DNA of 10,558 nucleotides, from positions 1 through 10,558 of the forward strand of contig JAUVVS010000029.1 of NCBI GenBank assembly GCA_030604545.1, given 5' to 3'. Made by a program: the position numbers and the translations under genes. The first letter of the stretch is position 1. Each line of letters opens with the position of its first letter. The stretch comes from Deltaproteobacteria bacterium. Lineage in GTDB: Bacteria; Desulfobacterota; Desulfobacteria; Desulfobacterales; JAUVVS01. This document shows, piece by piece, positions 1-6,726 of this stretch. The notes beneath the pieces are model-generated. The model worked only from the letters and a program-made list of their open reading frames with translations. It did not search any database and was not told the origin of the DNA.

Positions 1-109
1 ACGCAATAACTTACGATGTCTGGTTTTAGTATATTCACTAAATTAACAGGATCCTTACTTCACTACTCCATAACTCCAATTCTTTCATACAGCTCCACGC
101 TGCGTTGCC

Positions 110-141
110 ATGGATAATTATTTTAATTTCTATTAATCCAT
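110..141 (-). other. AT-rich inverted repeat directly after yajC
   Basis: ATGGATAAT on the left faces ATTAATCCAT on the right, a stem of about nine pairs with one bulge, ending one base before the yajC stop. Read in the yajC direction it would form a hairpin just past the gene, but no U-run follows, so it is at best a weak terminator or a processing signal. The rest of positions 1-109 shows no convincing gene; in particular no secD start is visible on the minus strand. Confidence 0.3.
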
Positions 142-483
142 CTAGTCGGATTTTTTTGAAGTGGCCTGGGGTGCAGGCTGAGATAAAGCAGCGACATTGG
201 CGCGATTTACTTTAACACGTACCTTTTCTGATATTTCCACTGTTAGCGTTGCATCACTCAAACCTGTAATGCGACCGTGAATGCCACCGCTTGTTATAAT
301 ACGATCACCCTTTTTCAGACTGTTGACCATTTCGCGGAGTGCTTTGCTCTTTTTCTGTTGGGGTCGAATCAGTAGGAAATAGAATATAACGAACATAAGA
401 ATGAGAGGGATAAATGCTGAAAAACCACCACATCCTTCTCCAGTTGCGCCGCCTTGACCCATTGCATAAGCTATATTAATCAA
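142..483 (-). CDS. yajC: Sec translocon accessory subunit YajC
   Basis: Small single-span inner-membrane protein that associates with SecDF and the SecYEG translocon; its exact role in export is not settled. The 113-residue product has the family layout: a short Gly-rich N-terminus beginning INIAYAMG, one hydrophobic segment at about residues 21-39, the hallmark RPQQKK at 40-45, then a small basic/beta domain (KKGDRIITSGGIHG, about 57-70) and a polar tail. The start is TTG at 481-483, chosen because an excellent Shine-Dalgarno (AAGGAGG) lies 7 bases upstream and because the residues before the internal Met8 match the usual YajC N-terminus. It follows purB on the same strand after a 196-base spacer rich in 7-base repeats. 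secD usually follows yajC, but the 141 bases visible beyond the stop do not contain its start. Confidence 0.95.
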   Translation of the reverse strand: MINIAYAMGQGGATGEGCGGFSAFIPLILMFVIFYFLLIRPQQKKSKALREMVNSLKKGDRIITSGGIHGRITGLSDATLTVEISEKVRVKVNRANVAALSQPAPQATSKKSD

Positions 484-490
484 AATAAAA

Positions 491-497
491 CCTCCTT
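491..497 (-). promoter_or_regulatory. Ribosome binding site fixing the yajC TTG start
   Basis: On the minus strand this reads AAGGAGG, a near-perfect anti-16S match, with 7 bases between it and the TTG at 481-483. The next in-frame ATG (codon 8) is far too distant to use this site, so it supports the TTG start. Confidence 0.8.
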
Positions 498-544
498 GTT
501 AGTTATTAGTTATTAGTAATTTGTTATTAGTTATTCGTTATAAG
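496..544. repeat. Array of seven 7-base repeats (consensus TTATTAG)
   Basis: Seven consecutive units in exact 7-base register. Three are TTATTAG; the others differ by one to three bases. The array starts inside the yajC ribosome binding site and extends into the purB-yajC spacer. A second array at 646-680 carries the same type of unit on the opposite strand. Confidence 0.7.
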
Positions 545-645
545 CGGTCTGTTTCTCAAATTACTTTTGGTGGTCATTAAAGCGAAAAGGGATATAGACA
601 ACAGCTCGTAAATTTGTATTTCATCGGATGAGAGAACTTCCAGAT

Positions 646-680
646 TAAGAACAAATAACGAATAACAGATAACTAATAAC
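646..680. repeat. Array of five 7-base repeats ending at the purB stop
   Basis: Five units in 7-base register, consensus NAATAAC on the plus strand (GTTATTN on the minus strand). The last unit ends on the first base of the purB stop codon complement. It is inverted relative to the 496-544 array, so a purB-yajC transcript could pair the two across about 100 bases. Between them (545-645) I see no gene or motif. Confidence 0.65.
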
Positions 681-1981
681 TATCCCGCTTTACCAAATAC
701 GCGATCAAAAATGGCATTGATATACTTTAAATGATAATTTAGGTCAAATATTTCTTCAATTTTTTCTTCGCTAAGGTGAGAACAGATTTCTTTGTCTTTT
801 AAGATCAGCGTTTTGAAATCCTGTTCATCTTTCCAAACCCGCATGGCCTGTGTCTGAACCATTCTATAAGCATCTTCACGAGTTACACCTGATTCTGCAA
901 GCGATAGAAGTATCTGTTGAGAAAAGATCAATCCTTTCAGAATATTAAGATTTTTTTCCATTCTTTCAGGATAAATAACAAGATTTTTGATAATTCCTGT
1001 AAATCTGTTGAGGATGTAATCTATAAGTATCGTAGTATCAGGTGCAATGACTCGCTCTACGGATGAATGGCTTATATCCCGCTCATGCCACAGAGGAACA
1101 TTCTCTAATGCTGCCATGGCGTTCGATCGTACAACACGTGCAAGACCACTAAGGTTTTCGGATCCTATGGGATTACGCTTATGGGGCATGGCAGATGAAC
1201 CTTTCTGGCCTTTTGAAAAGTACTCCTCGGCTTCCAGGACTTCTGTCCTTTGTAGATGCCTAATCTCAATAGCCATCTTTTCTATTGAGGATGCCATGAT
1301 TGCCAAGGCTGTAAAATATTCCGCATATCGATCTCTTTGAATAATTTGAGTAGAAGCAGGTGCAGGTTTAAGATTCAGCTTTTTACATACATATGCTTCT
1401 ATACTTGGAGGAGTATTGGCAAAGGTACCTACAGCTCCTGACATTTTACCGAAACTGATATTCTCAACGGCGCGCTCACATCTTTTCTGATTTCGGCACA
1501 TTTCATCATACCAGACGGCCAATTTGAGACCAAAGGTGATCGGTTCTGCATGGATTCCGTGTGATCTTCCGACCATAATCGTATTTTTATGTTCAAAGGC
1601 CCTTTTCTTTAGGGTGCTTAAAAGCTTTTCGCAGTCCTTTAAAATGATTTTACCTGCCTGCCTGAGAAGATATGACATGCTCGTATCGAGGATATCGGAA
1701 GATGTAAGACCCATATGGATATATCTTGAGTCGGGACCCACATATTCTGCAATATTTGTTAGAAATGCAATTACATCATGTTTGGTTTCAGCCTCGATTT
1801 CATCAATCCTTTTAACAGAGAAATTTGCCTTCTTTTTGATATTTGAAAGTGCCTTTTTTGGAACCTTTCCGATTTGTGCCATGGCTTCACATGCTAATAT
1901 TTCAACTTTTAGCCATGTTTTATATTTGTTTTCATCTGACCAGATATCTCCCATTATTTTTCTTGTATATCGTTCTATCAT
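680..1981 (-). CDS. purB: Adenylosuccinate lyase
   Basis: Cytosolic fumarase/aspartase-superfamily enzyme that removes fumarate from SAICAR to give AICAR and from adenylosuccinate to give AMP, so it acts twice in purine synthesis. The 433-residue length is usual for the bacterial short form. Conserved elements are visible: KHDV with His68, IHMGLTSSD with His89, GRSHGIHAEP with His141 (general acid region), and the superfamily signature GSSAMPHKRNP at 261-271 whose Ser263 is the expected catalytic base. The ATG at 1981 has GAGG 11 bases upstream (1993-1996). It lies 133 bases downstream of rng and 196 bases upstream of yajC, all on the minus strand. A candidate promoter sits in the rng-purB gap, so it may be transcribed separately. 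Nothing is truncated and no key residue is missing. Confidence 0.98.
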   Translation of the reverse strand: MIERYTRKIMGDIWSDENKYKTWLKVEILACEAMAQIGKVPKKALSNIKKKANFSVKRIDEIEAETKHDVIAFLTNIAEYVGPDSRYIHMGLTSSDILDTSMSYLLRQAGKIILKDCEKLLSTLKKRAFEHKNTIMVGRSHGIHAEPITFGLKLAVWYDEMCRNQKRCERAVENISFGKMSGAVGTFANTPPSIEAYVCKKLNLKPAPASTQIIQRDRYAEYFTALAIMASSIEKMAIEIRHLQRTEVLEAEEYFSKGQKGSSAMPHKRNPIGSENLSGLARVVRSNAMAALENVPLWHERDISHSSVERVIAPDTTILIDYILNRFTGIIKNLVIYPERMEKNLNILKGLIFSQQILLSLAESGVTREDAYRMVQTQAMRVWKDEQDFKTLILKDKEICSHLSEEKIEEIFDLNYHLKYINAIFDRVFGKAG

Positions 1982-2060
1982 GTATCGTTTTACCTCAATT
2001 ACTGATTTTGTTTGTTATTAGTGAAGTTCGTGCTTTTTTATTTATCTTCCCAGATGGAAA

Positions 2061-2100
2061 GTCGACACATCGAATACAGCAAATAAAAAAATGTGTCAAC
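2061..2100. repeat. Inverted repeat between rng and purB
   Basis: GTCGACACAT (2061-2070) faces ATGTGTCAAC (2091-2100), 9 of 10 positions complementary with a G:U possible at the tenth, around a 20-base AT-rich centre. It overlaps the -35 and the likely start region of a candidate purB promoter, so it could be an operator. It could also be a hairpin after rng, although no clear T-run follows the second arm on the minus strand. Confidence 0.55.
2071..2099 (-). promoter_or_regulatory. Candidate sigma-70 promoter of purB
   Basis: On the minus strand a perfect -35 TTGACA (2094-2099) is followed after 17 bases by TATTCG (2071-2076), a weak -10 matching 3 of 6 positions. Transcription would begin near 2064, giving a leader of about 80 bases before the purB ATG. 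Based on pattern matching only. Confidence 0.4.
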
Positions 2101-2114
2101 ATTGAACAATTTTG

Positions 2115-3575
2115 TTACTCAAAAATAATTTTACTTTGCCCCGGGATCATTGCGTCGTCGCCATCGATTGTAATGGAAAGATCGCGCCTTATCTCAAGAT
2201 CTAGAATTTCCCTCCGTTTCTTATTTAAAAGATAGTCTGCAACCTTAACAGGGACCATCCCTTTTACACTGGAAATATCGTCCTTTAAGGTTTCAAGGCT
2301 GAGTTTGCGCAAGAAGCTAAGTACCAAATTTTCAGTAGATGGCGTCAATCCTTTTCCCTGGCAATGACTGCAAGATTCAAAACTTACGAATTCTATAGAC
2401 AGCCTGATCCGTTGTCTTGACATTTCCATTAATCCAAACCTGGAGATTTTGCCAATATTTATTTTGGCTTTGTCTACCTTGACATGGGTTTTAATCGCTC
2501 TTTCAACTTCTGATTTGTGCTTTGGGTCTTTCATGTCTATAAAATCTATAACGATAAGACCACCCAAATCTCTTAACCTTAGTTGGCGAGTGATCTCCTC
2601 AACAGCTTCAAGGTTGGTCATAAGCGCCGTATGTTCGATGGATTTTTTTTGGGTTGCTTTCCCCGAATTAACATCTATGGCGACAAGAGCTTCGGTCTGC
2701 TGCAGAACAATGGAGCCGCCGGATTTTAAGTTAACCCGGCTTTCAAAAATAGTCGCAATCTGCTCTTCAAGTTGGTGTTTTGTGAATATCGGCTTGGGTC
2801 CCTTGTAGAGTTTAACGATTTTAGTGTGTTTGGGGGATATTATGTGTAAAAAGTCTTTAACTTCCCGGTATATTTCAGTATTGTCTATAAGGATTTCATT
2901 TACATCGGATGTAAAATAATCACGTATAGATCTCACGGAAAGATTTCTTTCCTTGTACAGTAATGAAGGTGCTTTTTTCTTAATCGCCTCATTTTTGATG
3001 TTTTTCCATAACCGCAGGAGATAACGCAAATCTTTAGAAATAAGGGCCTTGGTGCAGTTTTTCACGAAGGTTCTGACGATGATTCCGAATCCTTCAGGCA
3101 GCTTCAGGTTGTTTATAATGCCTTTTAGGCGATTACGTTTATCTTCATCCTCTATTTTGCGCGAAATTCCCCTGTTCGTACTTCCGGGCATGAGAACAAT
3201 GTATCTACCCGGCAGCGATATATAAGTTGACAGCATAGCCCCCTTTTTCAAAAACGGGTCTTTTGTAATCTGTACAATGAGTTCCTGTCCGCGTTTGATG
3301 ATTTTATGTATGGAACGCTCTCCAGGATGGTTGTCCTGAAAATAGTCACTATGAATTTCATGTTTCTGAAGGAAACCATGCCGCTCTGTTCCGTAATCTA
3401 CAAAGACGGCCTGAAGGCTAGGTTCGATACGGTAAACGATACCTTTATATATGTTTCCGTGAGTAATTTCTCTTGTTGTGCTTTCGATATGGAATTCCGT
3501 CAGGTGGCTGTCTATTACTTTCGCAATTCTGCATTCCTCAGGATCTACTCCATTGATAAGAATTTTACTGCTCAT
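2115..3575 (-). CDS. rng: Ribonuclease E/G family endoribonuclease (RNase G type)
   Basis: Single-strand-specific endoribonuclease that prefers 5'-monophosphate RNA and acts in rRNA maturation and mRNA turnover. The 486-residue length matches RNase G; there is no long C-terminal degradosome scaffold as in RNase E. Visible parts: an S1-like RNA-binding region at about 38-120 (ITHGNIYKGIVYRI, VDYGTERHGFL), the conserved ITKDPFLKKGAMLSTYISLP stretch at 103-122, the catalytic Mg-binding aspartates Asp301 in AIDVNSGKAT and Asp344 in IVIDFIDM, and the Zn-link CSHC (Cys402, Cys405) that joins subunits. The ATG at 3575 has AGGA about 11 bases upstream. It is divergent from leuS across a 527-base spacer whose rng side contains a strong hairpin, possibly in the rng 5' leader. 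E. coli rne is autoregulated through its own leader; a parallel here is inference. Confidence 0.95.
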   Translation of the reverse strand: MSSKILINGVDPEECRIAKVIDSHLTEFHIESTTREITHGNIYKGIVYRIEPSLQAVFVDYGTERHGFLQKHEIHSDYFQDNHPGERSIHKIIKRGQELIVQITKDPFLKKGAMLSTYISLPGRYIVLMPGSTNRGISRKIEDEDKRNRLKGIINNLKLPEGFGIIVRTFVKNCTKALISKDLRYLLRLWKNIKNEAIKKKAPSLLYKERNLSVRSIRDYFTSDVNEILIDNTEIYREVKDFLHIISPKHTKIVKLYKGPKPIFTKHQLEEQIATIFESRVNLKSGGSIVLQQTEALVAIDVNSGKATQKKSIEHTALMTNLEAVEEITRQLRLRDLGGLIVIDFIDMKDPKHKSEVERAIKTHVKVDKAKINIGKISRFGLMEMSRQRIRLSIEFVSFESCSHCQGKGLTPSTENLVLSFLRKLSLETLKDDISSVKGMVPVKVADYLLNKKRREILDLEIRRDLSITIDGDDAMIPGQSKIIFE

Positions 3576-3624
3576 AATTACGTTTATCCTTTTAAAAATA
3601 ACATTTTAGTCTTATGGAAACAGC

Positions 3625-3696
3625 GATGCCTCAGAAGCAATCATCAAAACTCTCAAACAATTACACAATTTAAAATTTGATTGCCTCTGAGGCGTC
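3625..3696. repeat. Long stem-loop upstream of rng
   Basis: Arms at 3625-3643 (GATGCCTCAGAAGCAATCA) and 3678-3696 (TGATTGCCTCTGAGGCGTC) are complementary at 17 of 19 positions, and the two exceptions become G:U pairs on one strand. The 34-base loop is AT-rich. It lies 50 bases before the rng start codon in the rng-leuS divergent spacer, so it is unlikely to be a terminator of either gene. It could be structured rng leader RNA or a dispersed palindromic repeat. Confidence 0.75.
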
Positions 3697-3750
3697 TTCA
3701 TATTAGTTTATTTAAGTAGAATGATAATTCGAAATAAATAATCTGTTTTT

Positions 3751-3775
3751 TTTAAGTACTTGCTTTTTACTTAAA
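3751..3775. repeat. Short perfect inverted repeat TTTAAGTA/TACTTAAA
   Basis: Two perfect 8-base arms (3751-3758 and 3768-3775) around a 9-base T-rich loop, in the rng-leuS spacer. The right arm overlaps the -10 of the candidate rng promoter, so it might be an operator, but AT-rich 8-mers of this kind also occur by chance. Confidence 0.35.
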
Positions 3776-3800
3776 TATGAAATTGTTATTTGCAAGTCAA
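3772..3800 (-). promoter_or_regulatory. Candidate rng promoter
   Basis: On the minus strand TTGACT (3795-3800, 5 of 6) is followed by a 17-base spacer and TATTTA (3772-3777, 3 of 6). If used, the start would be near 3765 and the rng mRNA would have a leader of about 190 bases containing the 3625-3696 hairpin. Weak -10, so tentative. Confidence 0.3.
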
Positions 3801-3808
3801 ATGATTTC

Positions 3809-3900
3809 TAATTAGTTTCTGAACGAAAAATGCCAGATTTCTTCACAAGTCCCCCTTTTCAAAAGGTAGATTTTTAGAGTTTTCGTTCAGGCACTAATTA
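3809..3900. mobile_element. 92-bp element with 21-base terminal inverted repeats (MITE-like)
   Basis: The ends TAATTAGT..CTGAACGAAAA (3809-3829) and TTTTCGTTCAG..ACTAATTA (3880-3900) are inverted copies matching at 19 of 21 positions, differing only at two adjacent bases. The 50-base interior has no reading frame of note but contains a small palindrome, CCTTTTCAAAAGG. Each end is a TA dinucleotide, compatible with TA target duplication of a small non-autonomous element. Transposition is inference; a folded RNA or binding site is the alternative. Confidence 0.55.
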
Positions 3901-3949
3901 TAATGCTATAAAGAACACAGGGATTGTCCTAAGTATACTTTTTGCAAGA

Positions 3950-3965
3950 CTATCATTATTGATAG
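3950..3965. repeat. Small palindrome CTATCA-TTAT-TGATAG
   Basis: Perfect 6-base arms around TTAT, five bases before the 3970-3997 hairpin in the leuS upstream region. Too short to interpret alone; it adds to the palindrome density of this spacer. Confidence 0.35.
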
Positions 3966-3969
3966 CTTC

Positions 3970-3997
3970 GTAAAAAGTCAAAAAAATGACTTTTTAC
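3970..3997. repeat. Perfect hairpin GTAAAAAGTCA / TGACTTTTTAC
   Basis: Two perfect 11-base arms (3970-3980 and 3987-3997) around AAAAAA, upstream of leuS. The 10-mer TTCGTAAAAA at its left edge recurs on the minus strand in the hairpin at 10420-10455, suggesting related dispersed elements. It is before rather than after leuS, so it is not that gene's terminator. Confidence 0.65.
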
Positions 3998-4014
3998 AAA
4001 AGTTTTAAGTATTA

Positions 4015-4042
4015 TTAACATTCTTGCTATTTGAATTATATT
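4015..4042 (+). promoter_or_regulatory. Candidate leuS-lptE promoter
   Basis: TTAACA (4015-4020, 5 of 6 to the -35 consensus), a 16-base spacer, then TATATT (4037-4042, 5 of 6 to the -10). Transcription would start near 4049, giving a leader of about 54 bases that includes GGAGG at 4084-4088. Confidence 0.45.
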
Positions 4043-4102
4043 ATGGCATGAAAAGTCACAATATGGTTAAGATTATTTCGCTTGGAGGTTAGAATATAGA
4101 TA

Positions 4103-6694
4103 ATGGATGAAAAATACAACCCACACGCCATTGAATTAAAATGGCAATCCTTTTGGGAAGAATCAAAATTATTTAAGGTGGATGAGGATCCAGATAAGGA
4201 AAAATATTATCTTCTTGAGATGTTCCCCTATCCATCGGGCAATATACATATGGGGCATGTGCGAAATTATACAATAGGCGATGTGATTGCACGTTATAAA
4301 CGAATGCGAGGTTTTAATGTACTTCACCCCATGGGGTGGGACGCATTCGGCATGCCGGCGGAAAATGCAGCCATTGCAAACAAAAGCCATCCGTCAAGAT
4401 GGACCTATAAAAACATTGATACCATGAGGTCGCAGTTAAAAAGACTTGGGTTTTCTTATGATTGGGACCGTGAGCTTGCTACGTGTAGCCCTGAATATTA
4501 TAGATGGGAACAGTGGCTTTTTTTAAAGATGTACGAAAAGGGGATGGTTTACAGAAAGGAATCCTTTGTGAACTGGTGTGAATCATGCCGGACGGTTCTT
4601 GCCAACGAACAGGTGGAAGGTGGAATGTGCTGGAGGTGCGGAAAACAGGTTCGTCAACAAAAACGCTGGCAGTGGTTTTTCCGTATAACAGACTATGCTG
4701 AAGATCTACTTAAATATTGTGATAAACTTCCCGACTGGCCTGATAAAGTTATCACTATGCAGAAAAATTGGATCGGCAAAAGCTTCGGAGCGGAGATTAG
4801 GTTTCCTATTGAAAACATTGATGAAGAGATACCTGTCTTTACAACCAGACAGGATACGGTTTTTGGGGCTACTTTCATGTGCCTCGCCCCTGAATACCCT
4901 CTTGTTCTCGAACTTTCAAAAGAGACCCCACAAGAATCGAGTGTTTGTGAATTTGTCGAACGCATGTCCATGCAGGACAGATCGAGCCGGGCTGTTGAAA
5001 ATTATGAAAAGGAGGGTGTCTTTATAGGCGCCTATTGCATTAACCCTTTGAGCGGAAGGCGTATGCCGATCTATACTGCCAACTTTGCCCTCATGGAATA
5101 TGGTACCGGTGCGGTTATGGCTGTGCCGGCACATGATCAACGCGATCTCGATTTTGCAAGGAAGTATGGTCTTGATGTAGTGGTTGTTGTACAGCCCTAT
5201 AACGACGACCTAGATTCAACTACAATGACTGAAGCATATATCGGTGAAGGTGTTATGGTAAATTCCGGACCTTTTAACGGTATGAACAATAAAAAAGCAC
5301 TTGATGAAATAGCTGTATATTTTGAAAAGAAAGATATTGGAAGGAAAACGGTGAGTTTCAGGTTAAGAGACTGGGGCATTTCAAGACAACGATACTGGGG
5401 TGCACCGATCCCTATGATTCATTGCGAAAAGTGCGGCATAGTTGCTGTTCCGGAGGATGATCTTCCCGTAGTACTTCCCGAAGATGCAGATATGCTTGAA
5501 GGAGGAAAATCACCACTTCCGACTCTTGATGATTTTCTAAAGGTAAAGTGCCCGGTTTGCGGTAACCTTAAAGCAAGAAGAGAAACCGATACGATGGACA
5601 CATTTGTTGAATCTTCCTGGTATTTTGAGCGATATTGCAGTCCAAAATGCGACAGTGGCATGTTCGATAAGAAGAAAGTAAACTACTGGATGCCGGTTGA
5701 TCAGTATATCGGTGGTGTCGAGCATGCGATTTTGCATCTTCTTTATTCAAGGTATTATACACGAGTCTTGAATTGTTTTGGTTTTGTTAAATACAAGGAA
5801 CCGTTTACACGGCTTTTAACACAAGGAATGGTTTGCAAAGAGATCGTTTCATGTCCCGAGCATGGTTTTCTTCTTCCCGAAGAGGTAAAAGAGAGCAACT
5901 CAAATCGTTTATGTAAAGAATGCGGCAAGGAGATTATGGTGGGACGCATTGAAAAAATGTCCAAGTCAAAAAAGAACGTGATAGATCCGAATATTCTACT
6001 TAAAAAGTACGGTGCTGATACTACGAGACTCTTCTGCCTCTTTGCAACTCCGCCTGAAAGGGATCTGGAATGGAGTGAGCAGGGGGTTGAGGGTAGCTAT
6101 CGCTTTCTGAATCGTGTATGGCGCCTTGCTAAAGACCGGATGAATCTGATAAAAAATGAGAAGACTTTTGACGGCAGTCCTGAGCAACTGAACGGCAGGG
6201 TTAAAGATTTATACAAAAAGACACATCAGACAATAAAAAAGGTCACAAACGATATTGAAGAAAGGTTTCATTTTAATACCGCCATCAGCGCGATTATGGA
6301 ACTTGTTAACGCCATGTACGGAATAGGTAACGAAGAAAACAGCCCAAACAGAGACAGTGTGATGAGATTTTCCATGGAATCTGTTGCACTACTCTTGTCG
6401 CCGCTTGTTCCTCATTTTGCCGAAGAGATCTGGAAGGGCCTTGGATATAAGTCCAGCGTCCTTTTGGCATCATGGCCAACATACAGGAAGGATGCTTTTT
6501 TAAAAGATGATTTATTGATTGTTATTCAGGTAAACGGTAAACTAAGGAGCAAGTTTAATATTAATACTGATGCAGATGATAATACCATAAAAGAGATGGC
6601 CCTTTCAGATGAGCGTGTGAAAAAATTTATTAAAAATAAGCCCATAAAAAAAGTTATCGTTGTAAAGAAAAAATTGGTTAATATTGTAGTTTAA
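4103..6694 (+). CDS. leuS: Leucyl-tRNA synthetase
   Basis: Class I aminoacyl-tRNA synthetase that charges tRNA-Leu and hydrolyses mischarged product. The 863 residues are the normal bacterial length and numbering runs parallel to E. coli in the first half. Visible: HMGH at 49-52 (HIGH motif, after FPYPSGNI), a zinc site with Cys159/162/176/179, the CP1 editing domain with TTRQDT at 247-252 and Asp345 in AVPAHDQRD, two further CxxC pairs (441/444 and 483/486), KMSKS at 618-622, and the C-terminal tRNA-binding domain (VNGKLRSKF). The editing motif has Gln250 where E. coli has Pro; Thr252 and Asp345 are kept, so editing should be intact. The ATG at 4103 has GGAGG 14 bases upstream, a rather long spacing. 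lptE follows 32 bases later, the common leuS-lptE arrangement. Confidence 0.99.
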   Translation: MDEKYNPHAIELKWQSFWEESKLFKVDEDPDKEKYYLLEMFPYPSGNIHMGHVRNYTIGDVIARYKRMRGFNVLHPMGWDAFGMPAENAAIANKSHPSRWTYKNIDTMRSQLKRLGFSYDWDRELATCSPEYYRWEQWLFLKMYEKGMVYRKESFVNWCESCRTVLANEQVEGGMCWRCGKQVRQQKRWQWFFRITDYAEDLLKYCDKLPDWPDKVITMQKNWIGKSFGAEIRFPIENIDEEIPVFTTRQDTVFGATFMCLAPEYPLVLELSKETPQESSVCEFVERMSMQDRSSRAVENYEKEGVFIGAYCINPLSGRRMPIYTANFALMEYGTGAVMAVPAHDQRDLDFARKYGLDVVVVVQPYNDDLDSTTMTEAYIGEGVMVNSGPFNGMNNKKALDEIAVYFEKKDIGRKTVSFRLRDWGISRQRYWGAPIPMIHCEKCGIVAVPEDDLPVVLPEDADMLEGGKSPLPTLDDFLKVKCPVCGNLKARRETDTMDTFVESSWYFERYCSPKCDSGMFDKKKVNYWMPVDQYIGGVEHAILHLLYSRYYTRVLNCFGFVKYKEPFTRLLTQGMVCKEIVSCPEHGFLLPEEVKESNSNRLCKECGKEIMVGRIEKMSKSKKNVIDPNILLKKYGADTTRLFCLFATPPERDLEWSEQGVEGSYRFLNRVWRLAKDRMNLIKNEKTFDGSPEQLNGRVKDLYKKTHQTIKKVTNDIEERFHFNTAISAIMELVNAMYGIGNEENSPNRDSVMRFSMESVALLLSPLVPHFAEEIWKGLGYKSSVLLASWPTYRKDAFLKDDLLIVIQVNGKLRSKFNINTDADDNTIKEMALSDERVKKFIKNKPIKKVIVVKKKLVNIVV

Positions 6695-6726
6695 CGTTTC
6701 GGAACCTCTACAAATTATTGTAAAAA

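Noticed and set aside
38..88. A 16-codon minus-strand ORF (MKELELWSSE...) with GGAG upstream.
   Set aside because: Too short, no recognisable family, and the Shine-Dalgarno spacing is only about four bases.
530..679. An open frame of about 50 codons continuing in the purB frame past its TAG stop, reading LEVLSSDEIQIYELLS in part; briefly considered TAG read-through or pyrrolysine.
   Set aside because: purB is already full length, there is no start codon or ribosome binding site for a separate gene, and a 50-codon stop-free run has a fair chance of arising randomly.
496..680. Repeat arrays as a CRISPR.
   Set aside because: Units are contiguous 7-mers without spacers, and no cas gene is present.
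1524..2235. Long plus-strand open frames over purB and rng, and many minus-strand frames within leuS and murJ.
   Set aside because: They are antisense or out-of-frame shadows of clearly identified conserved genes and show no domain signal.
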